Of a stretch of 64,000 nt of DNA, positions 43,529-53,273 are shown piece by piece. Each line of letters opens with the position of its first letter. The stretch's first letter is position 1. The translations under genes and the position numbers were made by a program. The notes under the pieces are model-generated. The model worked only from the letters and a program-made list of their open reading frames with translations, was not told the DNA's origin and ran no database searches. The stretch is from an uncultured Christensenella sp. Lineage in GTDB: Bacteria > Bacillota > Clostridia > Christensenellales > Borkfalkiaceae. The stretch spans positions 1 through 64,000 of the forward strand of contig CAJKUC010000008.1 of the NCBI GenBank assembly GCA_905203015.1. Reading direction: 5' to 3'.

Positions 43529-44386
43529 TTATTCGTCGAGGCGTTTTTTGAAATACGCCGCCACTTCCGCCATAAATTTCGCCGCAGCGGGCATCAGTTC
43601 TTTCGGCATTTTTTCCGCGAACCGTATCGCTTCCAGCGTAATATCGCCCGCATAACGCACTTCTTTCATCGCTTCGATCACCGCAGAAAAATCTATCTTT
43701 TCTACGAACGGCAGCGTATGCGAATCTTCGTAAAAATTCACGTCGTGCAGGTGTATCGCCTGAAAATACCCGCCGAGTGCGCGGATCATCTCCGGCGCGG
43801 ACGTGCCGAGCCCTTTCAGTTCCGCATGCCCTATATCGAGATTCGCGACGAATACGTCCTCCGGCAATAATTTCATGTGCGCCGTAAAACTTTCCGGCGA
43901 AGAACACGCCGCATCACAGATGCCCTTTTCCGAAAAATTCCACATATTTTCCACGCCGATTTTCACGCCGAATTTCCTCGCGTACGGCGCAAGCGGAAGA
44001 TACACTTTCCGCGCGTTCTCCTCAGCCGTATAATAATTGCACGGATGCACCACGCACACTTTCGCGCCGAGTATGCCGCTTACTTCCAGCGCGCGGATCA
44101 GTTTTCCGGATATTTCCGCGTTGTATTTTTCGTCGCCGACGCGCGCGCTCGGAAAAGGCGCATGCGCCTGATTGCAGGGAAGTTCGATCTCATCCGAATA
44201 AGCGCGCAACGCGCGCGCCCGATCGGCATAATTTTCCGAAGCGATCAGATCGTTATATCCCTTTCCGTTCACCATAGAACAATCGTATGCGGTGAATCCG
44301 CTGTTTTTCAAAAGGAGCACGATTTCTTCCAATGTGCCGTAGGAATAGAATCCTTCCGTCGTAGTAGATATTTTTCTTCCGTTCAT
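43529..44386 (-). CDS. Xylose isomerase-like TIM-barrel protein (sugar phosphate isomerase/epimerase family)
   Basis: 285 residues from MNGRKIST. The pattern is that of AP-endonuclease-2/xylose-isomerase-like barrels: HAPFPSA near 76, VHPCNYY near 115, GVENMWNF near 145, LDIGHAELKG near 185, HLHDVNF near 211, and EAIRFAEKM near 250, supplying the His/Glu/Asp metal ligands. The reaction is unknown; relatives include inosose dehydratases and hydroxypyruvate isomerases. It sits between thrS and infC, two genes that are usually adjacent in Bacillus. Confidence 0.8.
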   Translation of the reverse strand: MNGRKISTTTEGFYSYGTLEEIVLLLKNSGFTAYDCSMVNGKGYNDLIASENYADRARALRAYSDEIELPCNQAHAPFPSARVGDEKYNAEISGKLIRALEVSGILGAKVCVVHPCNYYTAEENARKVYLPLAPYARKFGVKIGVENMWNFSEKGICDAACSSPESFTAHMKLLPEDVFVANLDIGHAELKGLGTSAPEMIRALGGYFQAIHLHDVNFYEDSHTLPFVEKIDFSAVIEAMKEVRYAGDITLEAIRFAEKMPKELMPAAAKFMAEVAAYFKKRLDE

Positions 44387-44448
44387 GGCTTTTTCCCGAT
44401 TTTTCAAAAGCCCCGCTTTTTTGCGAGGCTTTTCCGATTGCAATTGCG

Positions 44449-46356
44449 TTAAAACGCGGTTTTATCCGCGATTTCTTTCACGATCGTTTTCACGAATTCG
44501 TCTACGGGCACCGCACCCGTATCGCCTTTATCTCTTCTGCGTACGGCAACGAGGTTGTCCGTCGCTTCTTTTTCGCCTACTACAAGCATATAAGGCACTT
44601 TATCCATCTGCGCTTCGCGGATCTTATAGCCGATTTTTTCGTTTCTGTCGTCCACCGTTACGCGCACGCCCTTTTCCGTAAGCGCGGCGGCAACCTTTTT
44701 CGCGTATTCGTTCTGCTTTTCCGTAATCGGCAGAATTTTCGCCTGCACGGGCGAGAGCCATACGGGAAATTTCCCCGCATAATGCTCGATCAGAATACCG
44801 ATAAAGCGTTCGATCGATCCGTAAATTACGCGGTGCACCATGATCGGGCGATGCTTTTCGCCGTCTTCGCCCACGTATTCCATCTCGAAACGCTGAGGAA
44901 GTTGGAAATCGAGTTGGATCGTTCCGCATTGCCACGTTCTGCCGATCGAATCTTCGAGGTGAAAATCGATCTTCGGGCCGTAGAACGCCCCGTCGCCCTC
45001 GTTCACGGTATATTCCGTGCCCATTTCTTCCAGCGCCTCGCGAAGCGCGTTCGTCGCGTTTTCCCAATCCTCGTCGCTGCCCATGCTGTTTTCGGGGCGG
45101 GTGGAAAGTTCCACGTGGTATTTAAAGCCGAAAAGCGTATACACTTCGTTGATCAGCCGCACTACGCCTTTGATTTCGCTCGTAATCTGATCGGGCATCA
45201 TGAAGATATGCGCGTCGTCCTGCGTGAAACAACGCACACGGAACAAACCGTGTAACTGCCCCGATTTTTCGTGGCGGTGCACCAGCCCGAGTTCGCCCAT
45301 ACGGATAGGCAGATCTTTATAGGAATGAGGTTCCGTTTTGTACACGAGCACGCCGCCGGGGCAGTTCATGGGTTTGATCGCATAATCTTCGCCGTCGATC
45401 TTCGTGGTGTACATATTGTCTTTATAGTGATCCCAATGCCCGCTGGTTTCCCACAGCGAACGGGAAAGCATAATGGGCGTGGAAACTTCCACATACCCCT
45501 CGCGGCGATGAATCTGGCGCCAGTAATCGATCAGCGTGTTTTTCAGCACCATGCCGTTCGGAAGGAAGAACGGGAAGCCTTTTCCCTCGTTTAAAATCGT
45601 GAATATTTTCAGTTCTTTGCCGAGTTTGATATGGTCGCGTTTCTTCGCTTCTTCCAGCATGTTGAAATACGCTTCCATTTCGTCTTTCTTCGCAAACGCC
45701 GTTCCGTAAATACGGGTGAGCATCTTGTTGTGCTCGTCGCCGCGCCAATACGCGCCCGCGATACTCACCAGTTTGAACGCCTTGATTTTTCCCGTGGAAG
45801 GAAGATGCGGCCCTTTGCAAAGATCCACGAAATTGCCCTGCTTGTAGAAAGAAATTTCTTCGCCCTCGGGCAGATCTTCGATCAGTTCCACCTTGTAATT
45901 TTCCCCGAAGCCCTGCATATATTTAATCGCTTCTTCGCGGGGAAGGGTGAAACGCTCGATCGGGAAATTGCTCTTGATGATTCTCTGCATTTCCACTTCG
46001 ATCTGCGCAAAATCGTTCATCGTGATCGGCGTCGTGAAATCAACGTCGTAATAAAAACCGTTGTCGATCACGGGTCCGATCGAAAGTTTGCAGGTGGGAT
46101 AAATCGTCTTCAGAGCCTGCGCCAGCACGTGCGCGCAAGTATGGCGGTATACGTGAAGCCCGTCTTTATCTTTCAGCGACACGATTTCCAGCGTATCGCC
46201 GTTTTTCAGCGCTGCGAAAAGATCTTTGAGTTCGCCGTTCACTTTCGCGCATACGGCGTTTCTCGCAAGCCCCTCCGAAATTGCCTGCGCCGCCTGCATA
46301 CAGGTGGCGTTTTCTTCCAACGATAATTTATCGCCGTTTTTAAGAATAATTTCCAT
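44449..46356 (-). CDS. thrS: Threonyl-tRNA synthetase
   Basis: 635 residues. The order is a TGS domain (1-60), the editing domain with HxxxH (HTCAH near 69-73), the class II catalytic core with zinc-site residues (NCPGG Cys near 330, HRHE) and a C-terminal anticodon-binding domain. It charges tRNA-Thr and clears Ser-tRNA-Thr. GGAGG lies 10 nt before the ATG at 46356. The open frame continues upstream to 46545 but that is T-box leader sequence. Expression is probably set by the T-box (46501-46805). Confidence 0.97.
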   Translation of the reverse strand: MEIILKNGDKLSLEENATCMQAAQAISEGLARNAVCAKVNGELKDLFAALKNGDTLEIVSLKDKDGLHVYRHTCAHVLAQALKTIYPTCKLSIGPVIDNGFYYDVDFTTPITMNDFAQIEVEMQRIIKSNFPIERFTLPREEAIKYMQGFGENYKVELIEDLPEGEEISFYKQGNFVDLCKGPHLPSTGKIKAFKLVSIAGAYWRGDEHNKMLTRIYGTAFAKKDEMEAYFNMLEEAKKRDHIKLGKELKIFTILNEGKGFPFFLPNGMVLKNTLIDYWRQIHRREGYVEVSTPIMLSRSLWETSGHWDHYKDNMYTTKIDGEDYAIKPMNCPGGVLVYKTEPHSYKDLPIRMGELGLVHRHEKSGQLHGLFRVRCFTQDDAHIFMMPDQITSEIKGVVRLINEVYTLFGFKYHVELSTRPENSMGSDEDWENATNALREALEEMGTEYTVNEGDGAFYGPKIDFHLEDSIGRTWQCGTIQLDFQLPQRFEMEYVGEDGEKHRPIMVHRVIYGSIERFIGILIEHYAGKFPVWLSPVQAKILPITEKQNEYAKKVAAALTEKGVRVTVDDRNEKIGYKIREAQMDKVPYMLVVGEKEATDNLVAVRRRDKGDTGAVPVDEFVKTIVKEIADKTAF

Positions 46357-46500
46357 AATATCTGCCTCCTGCCGCCTTACGCTTTCCGCGCCCGTGCGGC
46401 AATAATGATTTCGTAAATACTTTTGCGGAAAACTTACGTAAAAAACGGATCCGTAAGAAATTTCCGTCGATTTTTTCCGTTCGGCGTAATCGTAAGCAAT

Positions 46501-46805
46501 AAAAAAACGCCCTGAACTTTCCGATTTTCCGCACACAAAAAACAACGAAAAATCAAAAGTTTAAGGACGCAAAGAAACCCTCGCGCGGTTCCACCTTAAT
46601 TGCCGCCGTTTCCGCCTTCCTCCGCTTCCGCGCTTTCCGGAAAAAGCGACGGTCGAAAGCGGACGAACAAAAAACAGCCGACCTCTTTTATTACGTTATA
46701 TAATCCTGCCCGCGAAGCGGTTTCGCTTTTTCCCGGAATAACCGACTTTCAGCCGCAGATCGGTCTCTCTGTGTTCCCGCATAAAAAAGTTACTTGTCAT
46801 CGTGT
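46501..46805 (-). promoter_or_regulatory. T-box leader of thrS
   Basis: The T-box core AAGGTGGAACCGCG lies at 46584-46597 (minus strand). The antiterminator is TTAAGG (46594-46599) pairing with CCTTAA (46561-46566). The competing terminator starts at GCGTCC (46565-46570) and pairs along about 24 nt with the segment ending GGGCG, then seven T at 46501-46507. CCTTAA is shared, so the two folds exclude each other. An AGAGAG motif (about 46768) marks stem I. A candidate Thr specifier ACC is at 46719-46721, tentative. Uncharged tRNA-Thr would turn on thrS. This explains the gap 46357-46847. Confidence 0.9.
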
Positions 46806-46811
46806 ACGGAT

Positions 46812-46840
46812 ATTTTAATACATTCCCGCGCGTTTGTCAA
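46812..46840 (-). promoter_or_regulatory. Consensus promoter for the thrS T-box transcript
   Basis: Minus strand: -35 TTGACA (46835-46840), 17-nt spacer, -10 TAAAAT (46812-46817), directly after the ytxC-like stop codon. Confidence 0.8.
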
Positions 46841-46847
46841 CGGTTTT

Positions 46848-47546
46848 TCAGCAAAAAAACGTCTTTTCGGCATAATATTTTTTCAGAAAGTCTTTCGTTC
46901 CCTCCGTCTGCTCGCCGAAACAGTATACAAGCCTCGCCCCCGAAAGCAGAATTTCTTTCGGCGCGGAATACTCCCCGATCAGCGCGCTCTTTTTCAACGG
47001 GCGATATTCTTCGTCGTACGCGGATTCACCCTGCAAAAATATCCGTCCCTCGCCCTCCGAAGATAAAAATTGCACAAACGAATACAGCGCGGCGGGAGAA
47101 AATTCGTTCGGCACGTACGAGGCGATCCGCACCCAACTTTCTTTCAGTTCCTGCAGACGAAAGAAAAACACGCCGTCGATTCTGTATTCGTCCAGCCCGG
47201 AGAGCCGCGTTTCGGTATATTTTTTATCCGTTTGGAAATCGGCGGAAACCAGCGCGGTGAGAAGCAATTCTCTTTCCTCTTGTTTAAGCGAAGGCAAAGG
47301 CAATAAATCGGAAAAAAAGCGATATTTATAGAACAGCACCAGCACTTCCGCCACGGCGGACGCCGTTTCTTTTCTCACGTACGGCTCGTATATTTTTTCC
47401 GTGGAAAATTCCACCGACGTGCGGTTTTTCAGGCAGGAAACGCCCGCAACGCAAGGCAGAGCGGAAAATTTTCCGCCCACTTTTTCGCTTACGTACGCTA
47501 TACACCGATCGGGCTTCCCGTCTTTTGACACACGTATTTTTTCCAC
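46848..47546 (-). CDS. YtxC-like sporulation-associated protein (tentative)
   Basis: 232 residues, no signal peptide or membrane segment. I did not recognise strong motifs; the pattern of alternating basic and hydrophobic residues and the position directly upstream of thrS match Bacillus ytxC (order ytxC-thrS-infC-rpmI-rplT), a conserved protein of unknown function annotated as sporulation-related. The start is GTG at 47546 with no Shine-Dalgarno; a TACAAT box ends 6 nt upstream, so the message may be leaderless. The family call rests mainly on gene order. Confidence 0.6.
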   Translation of the reverse strand: MEKIRVSKDGKPDRCIAYVSEKVGGKFSALPCVAGVSCLKNRTSVEFSTEKIYEPYVRKETASAVAEVLVLFYKYRFFSDLLPLPSLKQEERELLLTALVSADFQTDKKYTETRLSGLDEYRIDGVFFFRLQELKESWVRIASYVPNEFSPAALYSFVQFLSSEGEGRIFLQGESAYDEEYRPLKKSALIGEYSAPKEILLSGARLVYCFGEQTEGTKDFLKKYYAEKTFFC

Positions 47547-47578
47547 GCTATTATTGTATGCTTTTCGCCGCGAATTAT

Positions 47579-47607
47579 TTGACTTCTCCGCATTTTTCTG
47601 TTATAAT
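47579..47607 (+). promoter_or_regulatory. Consensus promoter for leuS
   Basis: Plus strand: -35 TTGACT (47579-47584), 17-nt spacer, -10 TATAAT (47602-47607), about 85 nt before the leuS ATG. No T-box elements were found in this leader, unlike thrS. Confidence 0.8.
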
Positions 47608-47691
47608 ATTTTCCGGCGGCGAAAAAGCCGCTTTACGAAGCCGCTTTGAATGGATACAAACGACGCAAAGCGCACGGAGGCAAAAACGATT

Positions 47692-50130
47692 ATGGACGTA
47701 AAGGCAATCGAAATCAAATGGCAGGCACGTTGGGAAAAGAACAAAGAAAACGTTTTCAACAAGAAAAACATCGATAAAAAATGGTATGTTCTCGAAATGT
47801 TCTCATACCCTTCGGGCGCGAAATTACACGTGGGGCACTGGTATAATTACGGGCCTACCGATTCGTATGCGCGCTTCAAAAAAATGCAGGGCTTCGAGGT
47901 GTTTCAGCCGATGGGATTCGACGCGTTCGGGCTTCCCGCAGAAAATTACGCCATAAAAACGGGTATTCATCCCAAAGATTCCACCGAAAAAAATATCGCC
48001 ACCATGGAAACGCAGTTAAAGAACATGGGCGCGATGTTCGATTGGTCGGCGGAAATCAAAACGTGCGAAGAAGATTATTATAAATGGACGCAATGGCTGT
48101 TTTTACAGTTGTATAAAAAAGGACTCGCCTACCGCAAGCAATCGCTTGTAAACTGGTGCCCTTCGTGCGAAACGGTGCTAGCCAACGAACAGGCGGAAGG
48201 CGGCGTCTGCGAACGTTGCGGTTCTCCCGTACTCCGTAAAAACATGACGCAGTGGTTCCTGAAAATCACGGAATACGCGGAAGAACTTTTAAGCGGACTG
48301 AACGATCTCGATTGGCCCGAAAAAACGAAACTCATGCAAAAGAACTGGATCGGTCGTTCTACGGGCTGCGAAGTGGAATTCACCTGCGAAACGGGCGATC
48401 CGATCACGGTGTTCACCACGCGTTGCGATACGCTTTTCGGCGTGAATTACGTTGTGCTCGCGCCCGAACATCCGCTGGTGCAGAAACTGAAAGCGGCGCA
48501 CCCCGAACGCGCGGAAGACATCGATAAATACGTTGCATACGCCGCCGCGGCGAACGACATCGACCGCCTTTCCACCGCCCGCGAAAAAACGGGTACGTTT
48601 ACGGGCGCCTACGCCACGCATCCGCTCACGGGAAAACAGGTGCCCGTATATATTGCCGATTACGTGCTCTATTCTTACGGTACGGGCGCGGTGATGGCGG
48701 TAGCCGCACACGACGAAAGAGATTACGAATTTGCGAAAAAGTATTCTCTTCCCCTTACGCAGGTGGTGCAGAAAATCGGCGAGGAAACCACGCTTCCCTT
48801 CACCGAAGACGGCATTCTTGTGAACAGCGGCGAATTCGACGGATTATGCGGCGAAGAAGCGCGCGACGCGATCGCGGCAAAACTTACGAAAATCGGCAAA
48901 GGCGGCAAAAAGATCAATTATCGCTTGCGTGACTGGTCGGTATCCCGTCAGCGCTATTGGGGCGCGCCGATCCCGATGATTCACTGCGAAAAATGCGGCG
49001 TCGTGCCCGTTTCCGAAAAAGATCTTCCCGTGCGGCTTCCCTACAACGTGGAATTTCACCCGAACGGAAAATCCCCCCTCGCTTCCAGCGAAGAATTCAT
49101 GAATTGCACCTGCCCCGTCTGCGGCGGAAAAGCGCGGCGCGATCCCGATACGCTGGATACGTTCGTTTGCTCTTCCTGGTATTATCTCCGCTATCCCGAC
49201 GCACACAACGACAAACAGGCGTTTTCCAAAGAAACGGCGGATAAAATGCTTCCCGTAGACGTGTACGTCGGCGGCGCGGAGCATGCCTGCATGCACCTTC
49301 TGTATGCCCGCTTCATCACCAAAGCCCTGCGCGATATGGGATACCTTTCTTTCGACGAGCCCTTTAAACGTCTCGTTCATCAGGGCGTGATTTTAGGGCC
49401 GGACGGCAACCGCATGTCCAAATCGAAGGGCAACGTCGTTTCCCCCGATAAATACGTGGAAGAATATGGATCCGACGTATTCCGCCTTTATCTTATGTTC
49501 GGCTTTTCTTATACGGAAGGCGGCCCCTGGAACGACGACGGAATCAAATCGGTCTCCCGTTTCGTGGAACGCGTGGAACGTCTCGTGGAAAAAGCGGTGC
49601 AATTCGAGCCGACGAAAAAATCCGTTGCGCTCGGCGCGGCGGAAAAACAACTGAACTACGCCCGTAATTATGCGGTAAAATGCATTACGAAAGATCTCGA
49701 AGCGTTTTCGTTCAATACGTCCGTCGCGAGATTGATGGAATACGTGAATGCGATTGTAAAATACGACGCGCTTCCCGAAAAGAACGAATCGTTCGAGCGA
49801 CTCTGCACGGAAGATCTCGTCCGCCTGTTTGCTCCGTTCGCGCCGCATACCGCGGAAGAATTCTGGGAAATGCTGGGGCATAAAGATTCCGTATTCGAGG
49901 AAAAATACCCCATCGCCGACGAATCCGCCCTTGTGCGCGACGAAACGGAATACGCCGTGCAGGTGAACAGCAAAATCAAATGCCGCATGATGGTGGCAAA
50001 AGACGCTACGGAAGAAGAAATCAAAGCCGAAGCATGCGCGCGCGAGGAAGTGGCGCCGCTTCTGGAAGGAAAAACCGTGAAAAAATGCGTTGTCGTGCCG
50101 AATCGTCTGATCAATCTCATCGTCGGCTGA
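47692..50130 (+). CDS. leuS: Leucyl-tRNA synthetase
   Basis: 812 residues from the ATG at 47692, which has GGAGG 11 nt upstream (an in-frame ATG at 47650 has none). The HIGH-type motif is HVGH near 50, the CP1 editing domain spans about 215-410 (TTRCDTLFG), a zinc-type CxxC pair is at WCPSC/CERCG near 160-180, and the KMSKS motif is NRMSKSKG near 575. The anticodon-binding helices and C-terminal domain are complete. It charges tRNA-Leu. Confidence 0.97.
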   Translation: MDVKAIEIKWQARWEKNKENVFNKKNIDKKWYVLEMFSYPSGAKLHVGHWYNYGPTDSYARFKKMQGFEVFQPMGFDAFGLPAENYAIKTGIHPKDSTEKNIATMETQLKNMGAMFDWSAEIKTCEEDYYKWTQWLFLQLYKKGLAYRKQSLVNWCPSCETVLANEQAEGGVCERCGSPVLRKNMTQWFLKITEYAEELLSGLNDLDWPEKTKLMQKNWIGRSTGCEVEFTCETGDPITVFTTRCDTLFGVNYVVLAPEHPLVQKLKAAHPERAEDIDKYVAYAAAANDIDRLSTAREKTGTFTGAYATHPLTGKQVPVYIADYVLYSYGTGAVMAVAAHDERDYEFAKKYSLPLTQVVQKIGEETTLPFTEDGILVNSGEFDGLCGEEARDAIAAKLTKIGKGGKKINYRLRDWSVSRQRYWGAPIPMIHCEKCGVVPVSEKDLPVRLPYNVEFHPNGKSPLASSEEFMNCTCPVCGGKARRDPDTLDTFVCSSWYYLRYPDAHNDKQAFSKETADKMLPVDVYVGGAEHACMHLLYARFITKALRDMGYLSFDEPFKRLVHQGVILGPDGNRMSKSKGNVVSPDKYVEEYGSDVFRLYLMFGFSYTEGGPWNDDGIKSVSRFVERVERLVEKAVQFEPTKKSVALGAAEKQLNYARNYAVKCITKDLEAFSFNTSVARLMEYVNAIVKYDALPEKNESFERLCTEDLVRLFAPFAPHTAEEFWEMLGHKDSVFEEKYPIADESALVRDETEYAVQVNSKIKCRMMVAKDATEEEIKAEACAREEVAPLLEGKTVKKCVVVPNRLINLIVG

Positions 50131-50160
50131 TCGCCCTACCTTATCGCAATTTTCATAACG

Positions 50161-50204
50161 AAAACCCTGTATCCGTTTGTTTCGGAAACAGGGTTTGTTT
50201 TTTT
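50161..50204 (+). terminator. Terminator after leuS
   Basis: AAACCCTGT pairs with ACAGGGTTT, with an inner TCCG/CGGA, followed by GTTTTTTT. It lies 31 nt past the stop and faces the converging trkH gene. Confidence 0.85.
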
Positions 50205-50311
50205 ACGATATCGTTGCGTAAAATGTATCCGTAATTTTTACTTCATACGCTTTTCGATCGGATGAAAGCCGATCGTACTGCGATAATGCAGCCTCTTCAC
50301 GGTGCGCAATA

Positions 50312-51775
50312 TCAATATCTTTTTTCCCACGTCTTGGGCAAAAGCAGCAGAAACACGGGGAAAATTTCAAGTCTGCCGATCAGCATCACCACGGAAAGGA
50401 TGATTTTCGAGAACCCGGTAAGCGGAGCAAAACTTCCCGTCGGGCCCACCACGCTTCCGAGCCCCGGACCTACGTTATTGAAGCAGGTGAGAAAAGAAGT
50501 AAGCGCCGTAGTGAGATCCGCCACGGGATCGAACGAAAGCAACAGGCAGGAAGCAATACCGATCAGAAAGGCTACCAAAAAGAAATTTTTCACATCCGCC
50601 ACGGTTTCGCGCGCAAGCGGTTTTCCGTTCATTTTCACCGTATACACGGCGTTCGGGCGCAATAACGTGGCAGTATTCTTTTTACAAGATTTCAAAAGAA
50701 TCAGTACGCGCGAGGCTTTCAGCCCACCGCCCGTCGATCCCGCCATCGAGCCGACGATCATCACCAGCAGAATCGTACATTGCGAAAAACTCGACCATTG
50801 CGCATAATCCGCAAGAACGAACCCCGTAGTAGACGACGTGGAAATCACGGCGAACGACGTATAATGCAGCGCCGTAAAGAAATTGCCGTTATACTGAGCG
50901 AAACGTATCGTGTTGTCGATCGTGACCGCAAGAATGCAGGCGGCGATAAAAATCAGATAAAATCTCAGTTCCTCGTCTTTCAGCACAGATTTCACGTTAC
51001 CGATCAGAGCGAAATAATACAACGAAAAATTGACGGAAAACAGCAACATAAACACCGTAAGCACGATATCCACGTATGTGCTGTTATACGCGAGTACGCT
51101 CGACGCCGTAGAAGTGAATCCGCCCGTTCCCGCCGTAGACATGGATAAAATCACCGAATCGTACGCAGGAACGCCGCCCAAAAACAAGAACAGAAATTCC
51201 ACCGCGGTGAGCGCGAAATACAAAAGATACAAAATGCTCGCCGTAAAACGGATGCGGCTGACGAGTTTGCCCACCTGCGGACCGGGCGATTCAAATTTCA
51301 TCAACTGAAATCCGTCTCCTCCCCGCGTAGGCAATACGGCAAGCATAAACACCAGAATCCCCATACCGCCGAGCCAATGCGTAAACGCGCGCCAGAAATG
51401 AATACATTTCGGCAGATCGAAATCGGTGAGAACGGAAGCCCCCGTCGTGGTGAAACCGGATACCGTCTCGAAAAACGCGTCGGCATACGTGGGCAGATAC
51501 TTTCCTACGCAAAAAGGAATCGCCCCGATCAGAGAAACAAGCAGCCAGCACAGCCCCACGATCACCAGCGCCTCTCTGTGACGGATTTTATTTGCTCCAC
51601 GCGCAAGGAAAGAACAACCGACTCCGAGGAATAGCGCCGTCCCCGCCGCAATCAGGAATCCCGGCAGCGCGGCATATTCTTTATAGATCAACACAACGAT
51701 AACGGGAAAAACGTAAAATACCGCGGAAAACGCGAGAATTTTTCCGAGCCCCATAAAAACGGAACGATACTTCAT
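50312..51775 (-). CDS. trkH: Potassium uptake protein TrkH/KtrB
   Basis: 487 residues, about ten hydrophobic segments. The four pore-loop segments with key glycines are visible (for example SGFTTTGASVL near 127, STAGTGGFTSTA near 218, STTGFVLADY near 317, NNVGPGLGSVVGP near 437). It carries K+ across the membrane together with the TrkA ring. GGGAGGAG precedes the ATG. It follows trkA by 13 nt in one operon. Confidence 0.95.
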   Translation of the reverse strand: MKYRSVFMGLGKILAFSAVFYVFPVIVVLIYKEYAALPGFLIAAGTALFLGVGCSFLARGANKIRHREALVIVGLCWLLVSLIGAIPFCVGKYLPTYADAFFETVSGFTTTGASVLTDFDLPKCIHFWRAFTHWLGGMGILVFMLAVLPTRGGDGFQLMKFESPGPQVGKLVSRIRFTASILYLLYFALTAVEFLFLFLGGVPAYDSVILSMSTAGTGGFTSTASSVLAYNSTYVDIVLTVFMLLFSVNFSLYYFALIGNVKSVLKDEELRFYLIFIAACILAVTIDNTIRFAQYNGNFFTALHYTSFAVISTSSTTGFVLADYAQWSSFSQCTILLVMIVGSMAGSTGGGLKASRVLILLKSCKKNTATLLRPNAVYTVKMNGKPLARETVADVKNFFLVAFLIGIASCLLLSFDPVADLTTALTSFLTCFNNVGPGLGSVVGPTGSFAPLTGFSKIILSVVMLIGRLEIFPVFLLLLPKTWEKRY

Positions 51776-51788
51776 TTTCTCCTCCCGT

Positions 51789-53147
51789 TCACCGCAACAC
51801 GTCGTCCAGCGAAGAAACGAGTTCCCGCGTGGTGACGATAATCACGAGATCGTCGTGTTCGATCGTCGTAGCGCCGTTCGGAACGATCAGATTCTTTCCC
51901 CGCACCACGGCGGCGATCAGCACGCCGTCTTTCAGCGCGATTTCGCGCAAAGTTTTGTCCGTAAACGCCTTGTGCCCGTTCACGGAAAATTCCAGCGCTT
52001 CCGCCTCGTCGTCGGCGATTTTATACAGCGACAAAATGCCGCTTCCCTCGGGCACGAGCAACGAACGCACGTATTTCGAGATCTCTTCCGCCACCACGTG
52101 ATAGGGAGAAAGAATCCCGTCGAGATCGATCGAATCGAACAATCCTTCGTAGCGATCGTTCTGCGTCACGGTGATCACTTTTTCCACGCCTTTCTTTTTC
52201 GCATAGAAAGAAGTCATCACATTGTTTTCGTCGTAATCGGACATAGTAACGAACGCGTCTGCGTCGTCGATTCCCTCCGTTTCCAGCACCTCGGGATCAT
52301 TGAAATCGGCGCAGACCACGGTCACCGAACCGAGCGAATTTTTCATCTGTTCGCACTTTTCTCTGTTCGGCGAAATGATTTTTACGATAAAGCCGTTTTT
52401 CGCAAGATGATCGGCGAGATAATACGATTTTTTGTTCGCGCCTAAAATCATCACGTATTGCCCTTTTCTCTTCAGCATGCCGTATTCGTGAAGGAAATCG
52501 CTTATATCGTAATGTTTGCCGCAGATGTTCACCACGTCTTTTTCCCGCAACTGCGTATTGCCGTTGGGCACGAACGTTTCTCCGTCTCGCGAAATCGCCG
52601 CGAGAAGCACGCTGTATCTTTTATCGCGCGACACCACTTCGGAAAGTTTTTTACCGCAAAGCGCACAGCCTTCGGGCAGAGTCATTTCCACAATCTCCGC
52701 CTTTCCTTCGCCGAAAGTGTACACCTTTTCCGCCGCGGGAAAGCGGATTACGCGCGCCACTTCTTCCGCCAGCGCGCGTTCCGGATTCACCAGCCTGTCC
52801 ACCCCCAGATGTTCGCGCATAAAATCGATCTGTTTATTGTATTCGGGATCGCGTACACGCGCCACGGCATATTTCACGCCCAACGATTTCGCGATCATGC
52901 AGCAAAGTACGTTCTGCTCGTCGGAAGCCGTCACGGCAACAATCAGCCCAGCCGTCGCAGCGCCCGCTTCCTTTAAATCTTCCGCAATACAGCCGTTCGC
53001 GCAAAAGCCGTTTACGTCATATTTTTCCACGGCTTCCCGCACTTTGTCTTCGTTTGTGTCGAGCACCGTCACTTCGCGTTCTTCGTCCGTAAGGCAACGC
53101 AGAATATTTCTGCCCACTTTACCGAGTCCGACGATAATAAACTTCAT
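51789..53147 (-). CDS. trkA: Trk system regulatory subunit TrkA
   Basis: 452 residues with two RCK (NAD-binding plus TrkA_C) units. The first Rossmann GLGKVGRN is at 8-15 and the second (ILGANKKSYYLADHL) near 235. It forms the cytoplasmic gating ring of the TrkH channel and binds nucleotides. The ATG at 53147 opens with MKFIIVGLG as in homologues; the open frame upstream to 53228 is not expected to be translated. GGAGAGAG lies upstream. Confidence 0.95.
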   Translation of the reverse strand: MKFIIVGLGKVGRNILRCLTDEEREVTVLDTNEDKVREAVEKYDVNGFCANGCIAEDLKEAGAATAGLIVAVTASDEQNVLCCMIAKSLGVKYAVARVRDPEYNKQIDFMREHLGVDRLVNPERALAEEVARVIRFPAAEKVYTFGEGKAEIVEMTLPEGCALCGKKLSEVVSRDKRYSVLLAAISRDGETFVPNGNTQLREKDVVNICGKHYDISDFLHEYGMLKRKGQYVMILGANKKSYYLADHLAKNGFIVKIISPNREKCEQMKNSLGSVTVVCADFNDPEVLETEGIDDADAFVTMSDYDENNVMTSFYAKKKGVEKVITVTQNDRYEGLFDSIDLDGILSPYHVVAEEISKYVRSLLVPEGSGILSLYKIADDEAEALEFSVNGHKAFTDKTLREIALKDGVLIAAVVRGKNLIVPNGATTIEHDDLVIIVTTRELVSSLDDVLR

Positions 53148-53273
53148 TCGCTTTGCTCTCTCTCCGTAACATTCTTCTTCCGCCGCGCGCGACTGCGCCG
53201 AAAAACAATGTTTTTCTTGCCGTCGCATGCTTTATTTCCGTTCCCTTTATTTACGTTGCGCGTAAAGCCGTTA

